Origin: Chloroflexota bacterium | Lineage (GTDB): Bacteria; Chloroflexota; Anaerolineae; DTLA01 | Direction: 5' to 3' | Length of the DNA stretch: 64,000 nt | Assembly: GCA_014874485.1 (NCBI GenBank) | Contig: JADBJK010000074.1 | Coordinates: forward strand, 122,644-186,643 | Notes under the pieces: model-generated | Databases searched by the model: none | What the model was told of the DNA's origin: nothing | Seen by the model: the letters and a program-made list of their open reading frames with translations, nothing else | Shown: positions 17,949 through 25,458 of the stretch, piece by piece | Position numbering within the stretch: position 1 is the first letter of the stretch | Layout of the letters: every line of letters begins with the position of its first letter | Position numbers and translations under genes: made by a program

Positions 17949-19184
17949 CTAGAGCGAGGCGGGCGGCTCGGGTTCCTTCTTCGCGGCGGCCGCAGCCCTC
18001 TTCTTGCGGGCGGCCACGATTTCGTCCAGGTCGGCCTGGCGCTTGTGCAGGCAGTCCAGGATCGCCGCGGATGTCTGCGCCAATTCGGCCCACACCTGGC
18101 TGAGTTCCGCGTCCACGGCTGGCATCGCGGCTTCCAGCGCGTCCAGCCGCTTGGCGAACGCCTCGTTCTGGCGCTGCTGCTGGTTCCAGGCGTATTCTGT
18201 CGCCAGCGCCTCCTGCTTCCACCGCTTCTCGTTCTCTTCGCGCCACTCCGCCAGGGTCTTCTTCTGCCGTTCCTCGGACAGGCGCTGCAACTCGGCCAGT
18301 TCCGCCTGGCGCTGGGACAGGTGGGTCTGGAGTTTCTCCAGGCTCTCCAGAGCGTGGCGGTTCTTGTCGTAGAAGTCCTTGTACACCTGCATCGTGGCCG
18401 AGAAGTCGGCCATGCGTTTCTGCTGCTGCGCGAATTCCTGCGCCCACTCGTCCAACTGGCGCTTGCGCCTCTGCTCCGCGAGGAGTTGCTCCTCCATGAA
18501 CTGGCGCTGTTCGGCGCGCAGGTCATCCCGCGTCGCCTGAATCGCGGCGATCTGCTGCTCGGCCTTGCGCAGGCTGTCTTCCAGGACTTGGGCCTTGGCG
18601 GTGAGCGCCTCGGTGCGGCGCAGGAGTTCGGTGGCCGTCTCCTGTATCTGGGTGATGCGCTTGGCGTCGTGGGCGCGTTGCTCCTCCACCACGCGGGTGG
18701 CGTGAATCTGCTCGTCCAGGCGGTCCTGCAGCGCGAGGATTTTGGGCCTCTGCTCCAAGATCATCTGGTTGAGTCGCTGCTCCTCGGTGCGGCGGGCTTC
18801 CAGCGCCTCCTCCAATTTGGGCAGGGGTTCCAACTGCTTGCGCAGTTCGGCGATGGCCTGGGTCTGGGCCTCGCGTTCCATGAGGCGGGCGCGCTCGGCC
18901 TCGCGCTGGGCGGCGGTGAACTTCTGGTCGGCCTGCTCCACCAGCGCGACCAGTTCCTTGCGCAGTTGCTCCAACGATTGCTCAAACCGCGCGAACCGGG
19001 CGACCTGCGTCTGCAGGGCTGACAGGCGCGCGTCCAGTTCCTGGAACCGCCGCAGTTGCTCGTCGGCGGCGAGAAGTTGCTGTTCCAGGCGCTGGCGCAG
19101 CCGGGCCAGTTCCTCCTTGTCCTTGCGCCGCTCCTCGTCCAGCCAGTTCACCATCTGCTCAAGTTGCGCCAAATCCATGGGCAT
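17949..19184 (-). CDS. Long coiled-coil protein of unknown function
   Basis: A 411-residue protein that is almost entirely predicted coiled coil: long runs of Glu, Arg, Lys, Gln and Leu in heptads from residue 5 to about 390, then a basic Ala/Lys tail (RKKRAAAAAKKEPEPP). There is no signal peptide, ATPase motif or membrane segment, so a cytoplasmic scaffold or structural role is possible. I start at the ATG at 19184, 6 nt after GGAGG; a Met two codons earlier would overlap that site. The L,D-transpeptidase upstream is on the same strand. SMC-like and KfrA-like coiled coils would look similar, so no function is claimed. Confidence 0.75.
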   Translation of the reverse strand: MPMDLAQLEQMVNWLDEERRKDKEELARLRQRLEQQLLAADEQLRRFQELDARLSALQTQVARFARFEQSLEQLRKELVALVEQADQKFTAAQREAERARLMEREAQTQAIAELRKQLEPLPKLEEALEARRTEEQRLNQMILEQRPKILALQDRLDEQIHATRVVEEQRAHDAKRITQIQETATELLRRTEALTAKAQVLEDSLRKAEQQIAAIQATRDDLRAEQRQFMEEQLLAEQRRKRQLDEWAQEFAQQQKRMADFSATMQVYKDFYDKNRHALESLEKLQTHLSQRQAELAELQRLSEERQKKTLAEWREENEKRWKQEALATEYAWNQQQRQNEAFAKRLDALEAAMPAVDAELSQVWAELAQTSAAILDCLHKRQADLDEIVAARKKRAAAAAKKEPEPPASL

Positions 19185-19283
19185 GTTCATCCTCCAGGTT
19201 CCCGATCGGAACGGGTCTATGTCAACACCGCTGCCCGCATCCGCGAGAGCGCGGGGCGAGCAGGGGCGCACGTTTGCCCCCTG

Positions 19284-20711
19284 TCAGGGTTGAATGATGA
19301 CGGGCGTGCCGATTTCGGCCCAGTCGTAGAGCGTCTTGGCGTTGGGCGTGTCCAGGATGATGCAGCCGAACGAGACCTTGTGCCCCAGGAATCCGGCCCA
19401 GAGCACGGTGCCGTTCGGGTTGATGGGCAGGGCGTGGATGCCGTTTTCGCTCGCGCCTGCCCAGTAGATGCCCAGCCAGTAGGGCATCCGCAGCCGCCAC
19501 ACGCTGGAATAGGCTTCGGGAATCTTGGACTGCACGGCGAAGACCCCCGTGCGCGTGTCCCGCCCCGGCTCGCCGGTGGAGCACACCCACTTGTAGATCA
19601 GCACGCCCCCCTCGTACACGTACATGCGCTGCTCGGAGATGTCCACCACGATCTTCTTGGGCGGGATGGGCGTGGGCGTTGGCGTGGGCGGCGTCAGCAG
19701 ATAGTTGACCTCGGCAAGTTTCGCCATGGCCTCGGCACCGTCGGGCATCACCGCCAGGGCATCCTCGTAGGCGGTCTTGGCCGCCCGCAGGTTGCCCGCC
19801 TGCTGCAGTTGCAGCCCGTGCCTGTAGCACGCCTCGTACAGCAGCGACGTCAGGCGCGGGTAGGCGGAGTCCAGGGCATAGGCCCGCTGGAACGCAGAAC
19901 GTGCGCCTTCCCAATCGTTGGCCTCGGCGCGGTCCAGCCCGCCCAGGTACAGGTTCATCGCCTCCACCTGGGTCTGCGCGGGCGGATAGCCCGGGACGAT
20001 GGCCAGCGCCGCGTCAAATGCTTTGCGGGCCTGCTCCCACCGCTCCTGGGTAACCAGCGACCGCCCGTAGTTCGTGTAGGCGGCGGTGAGCCAGTCGTTC
20101 AGACCGCCGTAGTTGGGCTCCAGGGCGCGCACCCGCTCCAGGATAGTGATGACGACCGTCCAGTCTCCCCGCTGCCAGGCATCCTCCAGCGGGTCCAGCC
20201 ACCCGGCGATGCGCTCCAGGTTCGTGGGCGTCGGCGTGGGGGTGGGGCGGGCGTTGGCGAGCAGGCCGTAGGCGGTGGAGCCGAGCAGCGCGATGCCCAC
20301 AACCACGATGACGATGACCAGCGCCACCGCGAGCCACGAACGCCCCAGGGAGACGCGTCTGGGCGCGGAGCGCGGGCGAGTCGGCGCGCGGTCGCGGGCG
20401 GGGGCGGGGCGCGGGGCGGGCGGGGCCTGCGCGGTCATGCGCCTGCGCGCCCATTCCAGGCCCTCCCTGGCGGCCTCGTCGCCGGGGTCAATGGCAAGCA
20501 CGCGCTGGAGATACTCCACGGACTCGCGGGGGTCTGTGGTAATCCCGGCGAGCCACAGCCACGCGTCCTTTCGGTCGGGCCGAAGCGCGGCGGCCTGGGC
20601 GAGCAGGCGGCGTGCACGCGCCTTCTGCCCCGACTCCGCGGCGCGTATCCCCTGCTCCAGGTATTCGGCGTATTGGCTTTCCGGTTGGGTGGGTTCGGGC
20701 GTCCCGGCCAT
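19284..20711 (-). CDS. Membrane-anchored TPR protein with L,D-transpeptidase (YkuD) domain
   Basis: A 475-residue protein with TPR-like helices (residues 10-90), a Pro/Arg-rich linker, one transmembrane helix (about 125-148), extracytoplasmic TPR repeats (165-345) and a C-terminal YkuD domain. L,D-transpeptidases form 3-3 cross-links or attach proteins to peptidoglycan. The catalytic cysteine is Cys450, with a histidine 24 residues earlier. The motif reads SFGCI instead of the usual SHGCI, so the typical His before Gly-Cys is Phe. A TATAAT promoter lies 25 nt upstream of the start. Confidence 0.85.
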   Translation of the reverse strand: MAGTPEPTQPESQYAEYLEQGIRAAESGQKARARRLLAQAAALRPDRKDAWLWLAGITTDPRESVEYLQRVLAIDPGDEAAREGLEWARRRMTAQAPPAPRPAPARDRAPTRPRSAPRRVSLGRSWLAVALVIVIVVVGIALLGSTAYGLLANARPTPTPTPTNLERIAGWLDPLEDAWQRGDWTVVITILERVRALEPNYGGLNDWLTAAYTNYGRSLVTQERWEQARKAFDAALAIVPGYPPAQTQVEAMNLYLGGLDRAEANDWEGARSAFQRAYALDSAYPRLTSLLYEACYRHGLQLQQAGNLRAAKTAYEDALAVMPDGAEAMAKLAEVNYLLTPPTPTPTPIPPKKIVVDISEQRMYVYEGGVLIYKWVCSTGEPGRDTRTGVFAVQSKIPEAYSSVWRLRMPYWLGIYWAGASENGIHALPINPNGTVLWAGFLGHKVSFGCIILDTPNAKTLYDWAEIGTPVIIQP

Positions 20712-20735
20712 GATGATCTGTCCCCCAGCGGCGAG

Positions 20736-20764
20736 ATTATAACATCAATTGCAGGCACGGGCAA
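20736..20764 (-). promoter_or_regulatory. Promoter of the L,D-transpeptidase gene
   Basis: On the minus strand TTGCCC (20764-20759), a 17-nt spacer and a consensus TATAAT (20741-20736) precede the ATG at 20711. Confidence 0.6.
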
Positions 20765-20914
20765 AGGACTGCGCCGCGCACTGGCCCGTCGTGCAAACCT
20801 CAGGCCAAGACGGGGGCGTGGCGCAGTGCGAGGGTCGGTATCCGCATGAGGCGCTGTGCGTTACCAGCAGTGATAGGCGCACGCCCCCGCGAAGCCGTCA
20901 GTCGGGTCGTTGGG

Positions 20915-20943
20915 TTGACAGAAGCGGGGCGGTATGCTAGAAT
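20915..20943 (+). promoter_or_regulatory. Promoter of the large surface-protein gene
   Basis: TTGACA (20915-20920), a 17-nt spacer and TAGAAT (20938-20943) form a near-consensus promoter. The first plausible start codon is 280 nt downstream, implying a long leader. Confidence 0.7.
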
Positions 20944-20949
20944 GCCGCC

Positions 20950-21221
20950 AGGGGTCCCAAGTACGGTATCGCAATCGGCGTGCCCTGTCAGTCTCCCGCG
21001 GCTTGGCAGACTCGTCGGAACACATGGGACAACATTCTGGCCGCAGCCCGGCACGGGGCTGTTGCGTTGTTGCCTTGCGCGCGGAGACCAACCTTGCGGG
21101 ATAGCGCGAATCCGTGGGGTTGGTTCACTTGTATCTTGGGGGCCTTCGCCCAAACGCGGCTCCAGGGGCCAAGAACGTGGGGAATATCAATTCTCAGCAG
21201 AACACTACGTGCACCCTTGCC
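20950..21221 (+). other. Long untranslated leader, possibly structured RNA
   Basis: About 270 nt separate the promoter from the start at 21222 and I see no gene there. Local hairpins are visible: AGTCT/AGACT around CCCGCGGCTTGGC, AGCCC/GGGCT around GGCAC, and a GGGC-CTTC-GCCC stem. It matches no riboswitch class I can recognise. It could regulate the downstream gene or simply be a long leader. Confidence 0.35.
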
Positions 21222-24200
21222 ATGCCAAAACGGATAGCCTGGATTGTTCGGGTTCTTTGCATGGCGGCGTTGTTGGCTGCCTGGGCGTTCCCACTCGCCT
21301 TCCGGGGCGCGGCCGCTCCCGACAAAGTCTGGGTGGATGACGACTACTCGCCCTCCACGCCCGGCTGGGGCGTAACCCGCTTCGCGGCCATCCCGCCAGC
21401 GCTGGCGGCCGTGGCGGATGGTGGCGAGGTGGCCGTGGCGCCCGGTCGGTATGCCGCTCCCATCGTCATCACCAAGCCCGTCGTCCTCCGCGGCTCGGGG
21501 CCCTCCGCCACCGTCCTTTATGCCACGTCGGGCACGGCGCTCACCCTGGCCGCGCCCGGCATCACCGTGGACAGCATCGGCGTTGTCAACGAGGGGGCGG
21601 CGGCGACCGGCGTCCGCATCACCGCCGACCGCGCCACTTTCCAGAACTCCCGTATCACGGGGTTCCAGGGCGAGGCGGTCTTCGGCACCGCCTCCATGCA
21701 GACGGTGATCCTCGCCAACGACATCGCCGACATCGGCGGCGAAGGCGTGTACATCCAGGGCACACTCTTCCCCACCGTGTCCTTCAACCAGTTCCTCAGG
21801 GTTCAGGGGACAGCGTTGCTGCTGGAACGGAGTAACTATGCCTTGGTGTCGTCCAACGAGGTCGCCGGGGCCGACGCGCCCGCTCAATGGGCCATTGCGA
21901 TTGTTGGCGGCTCTCAGGGCAACACCGTTACCCAGAACCGCATCCACGACAACAACCTGGCTGGCGCCATCCTGGTGGCGGGGCCGAACAATACGCTGCG
22001 CGAGAACATCATCACCGCCAACACGGGCGACGGCATACGCCTGGTCGCCGGTGCCAACGGCTGCGTGCTGGACGGCCAGACGATCACCGGCAACGGGCGG
22101 CGCGGCATCGCGCTCGTGGGCTCCCCCTCTTCCGTCCAGGTCATCAACAACCGAATCACCGGAAACGGGTTTGCCCTCTCCGAGCCGGCCCTGTTGATAG
22201 AGAGCGCCAGCGCCTGCACCCTGTACGGCAACCAGTTCTCGGCCAACGCCAAGCCCCCGCGAGACGACGGCAGCGGCAACGTTTGGTACAACGCCGCGGC
22301 TCGCCGGGGCAACTTCTGGGACAACTACGCTGGCCCCGACGCCAACTTGGACGGCATCGGCGACACGCCGTACACGGTGGACGGGGCCGCCCGCGCCGTG
22401 GACGCTTATCCGGTGCTCCTGCTCTCGTTGCGGGCCGAGCCTTCTGACATCGGCGCGGACACAAACGGATACAGTCTCCTCACGGCCTCCCTGCGCGACG
22501 TCCAACTGAACCCCATCAGCAGCGGTGAGGTCGTGTTCCGGACCAACCTGGGGCATTTCGTCAACGGCGCGAACGTGTACACCACAACGGCGCAGGACGG
22601 CACCGCGTCGGCCAGGCTGTACCCCGATGGCACGCCCGGCACGGCCACTGTGGTGGTCAGCGACACCGCGCGCGGGCTGAGCGTCTCGGGCCAGGTCTTC
22701 TTCGCGCCGTGCGGCTACCAGACGTGGCAGGAGCCGGCGGCCAATCCCGTCTTCGCCATCGCCAATGGCGACGCCGCCGCGCCGTCGGTGCTATTCAACC
22801 CCGCGTGGAGCACGCCGTACCGCATGTGGTACTCTACCGCATCGGGCATCGCCTATGCCGAGTCCTACGACGGCCTCGCGTGGGTGCAGAAGGGCCTGGT
22901 AACCGGGCTGAGGAACGCCCGCCAGGGGCGCGTGCTGTACGACCCGGGCGGGTTCGGCGGAGGCGCGCGCTTCCGCATCTGGTACCGAGACGCCACCCTC
23001 GCGTTCCTGCCGTCGGCCATCCGTTACGCCGAATCGGAAAACGGCCTGGCGTGGACCAACGACCAGGCCATCGCCCAGGACCCGATCCACCCGCTGATAA
23101 CCGGCACGCCGGGCTGGAACCGTGGGACGCTGGGGCCGTCCGCCGTGCTGTACAACCCGACGGCCCCGAACTCGGGGAGCGACCCCCGCGACTATCGGTT
23201 CGTGATGCTCTACGACGCCACCGACGGGAACGCGCGCAGCCTGGGCCTGGCCTACTCCGCCGATGGCCTGCTCTGGGCGGGCATGAGCGTGCCGGTGCTC
23301 GGTCCGAGCACTCCGGGCGGCTGGGACAGCGGGCATGTGGGCTTGGCCAGCGTCATCGCCGGCGGCGACGGCGTGTACCGCATGTGGTATTCCGGCGGGC
23401 AGGACTCGGTCGCGGAAGGCATCGGCTTCGCCACGTCCACCGACCTGGTGAACTGGACCCGGCTCGGCGGCAGCGCGCCCCTGTGGGTTGTGGGGCGGAA
23501 AGGCGCAGCAGGCAGTTGGAATGCCGACGGCAACTTCGCTCCCGCCGTCGTGTTCAGCGATAACCAGTTTGGCGGCAAAGGCCCGGCTGCGTTCTACAAG
23601 ATGTGGCGGCTGGGGCTGCAAGGGCCGAGCGCCTACGCCATCGGCTACGCCCAGATGAACCCCGCGGGCAGTGTGGCCCTGGTCTCCGGCGATGGGCAGG
23701 CCGCCCAGATTGGGAGCGCCCTGCCCGGTCCCCTTGTCGTGCGGGTGCGCGACGCGTGCGGCAACCCGATTTCGGGCGTGCCGGTGAAGTTCGCCGTGGA
23801 AAGCGGCCCGCCAGGAGCGCAGGGCTACCAGTTCTCCGACCCGGTCGCCACGACCGACGCCAACGGGTTCGCCCGCACCACGTTCACCTTCGGCATGCAG
23901 GTCGGGCTGTACCAGATCACGGCCTCTGTGCCGGGGGCAAGCGGCTCGCCCGTGCGGTTCACCGCAACGGCCACCGGCGGCTCTCCCGCCAGCGTGCGAC
24001 TGGGGGCGGACCCCACCGCCGTGGAAGTGGGGGGGCAGCGCGCCCGTCTCATCGCCATCGTAACCGACAGCCAGTCCAATCCGGCGCCGGACGGCACGGT
24101 GGTAACCTTTGAGACCGACTACGGGACGTTCGGAACCGGCACGACTTACATCACGGGGACGGTCAACGGACAGGCGGTGGCCTACCTGCTGTCCAGCACG

Positions 24201-25457
24201 CAGGTGGCCACGGCGACCGTCCGCGCGCAGGTGGTGGGCGATTCCGATGCCATTCGGATTCAGTTCGTGCCCGGCCCGCCGGCGGCCATCACCGGCGAGG
24301 CGGCCCCGCCGGTGATCCGCGTGGGCGGCGAGACCACCCTCGTGAGCGCCCGCATCACCGACCGCTTCGGCAACCCCGTGGCCGATGGCACGACGGTTAC
24401 GTTCACGACGGACCTGGGTGACTTCGGCGGCGCGGGCACCATCACCACGACGAGCACCGCCGGCCGGGCGTCCGCCGTGCTCCGCTCGGCAAGTGTGGCG
24501 GGCACGGCGACGGTCAACGTCCGCTCGGGCGTTTCGGCCTGCCGCTTGGTGTACGTTACGTTTGTGCCCGATGCGCCGGCAACCTTGACGCTGTCCAGTG
24601 ATCGGCCTCGCATCGCCGTTGGGGGCCAGAGCGCCGAACTGATGGCGCGCGTCGCCGACCGCTTCGGCAACGCCGTGGCCGACGGAACGCTGGTAACGTT
24701 CTCCACCGACCTGGGCCAGTTGAATGGCGGCACCATCGCTGTGGCCACGACGACGGACGGCACGGCGCGCATCCACCTCACGTCGGGCATGACCACCGGC
24801 ACGGCGCACGTGCGGGCCGAGGCGGGATCGGGGTCGGATGAGATTGCGGTGGAGTTCTACAACGCGCTGACCGTGCAGAACGAACCCTGGCAGGCGACCA
24901 TCTGCGCGGGCAGGCCGCTGCGGTTCACCATCACGGTGGAGAACACCGGCGACACCGTCCTCAGCAACGTGCAGGTGCGCGACATCTTGCCCAACGGGAC
25001 GTTCTTCTCGGCGGGTGGATCCAGCGGGAATGTGAAGGTCTTCTCCGACCGCGAAGTGGGCTGGGATTTGGCATCGCTGAGCGCCCACTCGCGCCACACG
25101 CTGTACCTGGAAGTATCCACGGCCCTGTACCTCACCGAGGGGAGCACGATCACCAACACCGTGCGCGTCCGCGCCAACGAAGCGCCCGAGGCCATCTCGT
25201 ACTCGGCGGTGAGGGTGCAGTGCGCCGAGGGGACTCCGTCGCCCACGCCGTCAGCGACGCCTACCGCGACGCCCACGCGCACGCCGACGGCCACTGCAAC
25301 GGCCGTACCGCCGTCGCCCACGCCGACCCGCACCCCCACCGCAACCCCAACGTGGACGCCTACCGCGACGCCCACAACCAATCCGATACCCACCGCGACG
25401 CGCGTCCCCACGCGCTACCGTTTGGGCCTGCCCTTCATCTGCGTCGGCAGGCCCTGA
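21222..25457 (+). CDS. Large secreted surface protein (beta-helix, beta-propeller-like, invasin-type Ig repeats)
   Basis: A 1,411-residue exported protein. A signal peptide spans about residues 1-30, followed by a parallel beta-helix of the NosD/pectate-lyase kind (about 60-400, with TGNGRRGIAL-like turns), and a region with Trp-Tyr-Ser repeats resembling a glycosidase-like five-bladed propeller (about 490-810). Big_1-type Ig repeats follow, each carrying DRFGNPVADGTTVTFTTDLG-like cores, and then a DUF11-type domain (AGRPLRFTITVENTGDTVLSNV). A Thr-Pro repeat linker precedes the end YRLGLPFICVGRP. It is probably a cell-surface adhesion or carbohydrate-binding protein. The start has no clear ribosome-binding site. 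Confidence 0.82.
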   Translation: MPKRIAWIVRVLCMAALLAAWAFPLAFRGAAAPDKVWVDDDYSPSTPGWGVTRFAAIPPALAAVADGGEVAVAPGRYAAPIVITKPVVLRGSGPSATVLYATSGTALTLAAPGITVDSIGVVNEGAAATGVRITADRATFQNSRITGFQGEAVFGTASMQTVILANDIADIGGEGVYIQGTLFPTVSFNQFLRVQGTALLLERSNYALVSSNEVAGADAPAQWAIAIVGGSQGNTVTQNRIHDNNLAGAILVAGPNNTLRENIITANTGDGIRLVAGANGCVLDGQTITGNGRRGIALVGSPSSVQVINNRITGNGFALSEPALLIESASACTLYGNQFSANAKPPRDDGSGNVWYNAAARRGNFWDNYAGPDANLDGIGDTPYTVDGAARAVDAYPVLLLSLRAEPSDIGADTNGYSLLTASLRDVQLNPISSGEVVFRTNLGHFVNGANVYTTTAQDGTASARLYPDGTPGTATVVVSDTARGLSVSGQVFFAPCGYQTWQEPAANPVFAIANGDAAAPSVLFNPAWSTPYRMWYSTASGIAYAESYDGLAWVQKGLVTGLRNARQGRVLYDPGGFGGGARFRIWYRDATLAFLPSAIRYAESENGLAWTNDQAIAQDPIHPLITGTPGWNRGTLGPSAVLYNPTAPNSGSDPRDYRFVMLYDATDGNARSLGLAYSADGLLWAGMSVPVLGPSTPGGWDSGHVGLASVIAGGDGVYRMWYSGGQDSVAEGIGFATSTDLVNWTRLGGSAPLWVVGRKGAAGSWNADGNFAPAVVFSDNQFGGKGPAAFYKMWRLGLQGPSAYAIGYAQMNPAGSVALVSGDGQAAQIGSALPGPLVVRVRDACGNPISGVPVKFAVESGPPGAQGYQFSDPVATTDANGFARTTFTFGMQVGLYQITASVPGASGSPVRFTATATGGSPASVRLGADPTAVEVGGQRARLIAIVTDSQSNPAPDGTVVTFETDYGTFGTGTTYITGTVNGQAVAYLLSSTQVATATVRAQVVGDSDAIRIQFVPGPPAAITGEAAPPVIRVGGETTLVSARITDRFGNPVADGTTVTFTTDLGDFGGAGTITTTSTAGRASAVLRSASVAGTATVNVRSGVSACRLVYVTFVPDAPATLTLSSDRPRIAVGGQSAELMARVADRFGNAVADGTLVTFSTDLGQLNGGTIAVATTTDGTARIHLTSGMTTGTAHVRAEAGSGSDEIAVEFYNALTVQNEPWQATICAGRPLRFTITVENTGDTVLSNVQVRDILPNGTFFSAGGSSGNVKVFSDREVGWDLASLSAHSRHTLYLEVSTALYLTEGSTITNTVRVRANEAPEAISYSAVRVQCAEGTPSPTPSATPTATPTRTPTATATAVPPSPTPTRTPTATPTWTPTATPTTNPIPTATRVPTRYRLGLPFICVGRP

Positions 25458-25458
25458 C

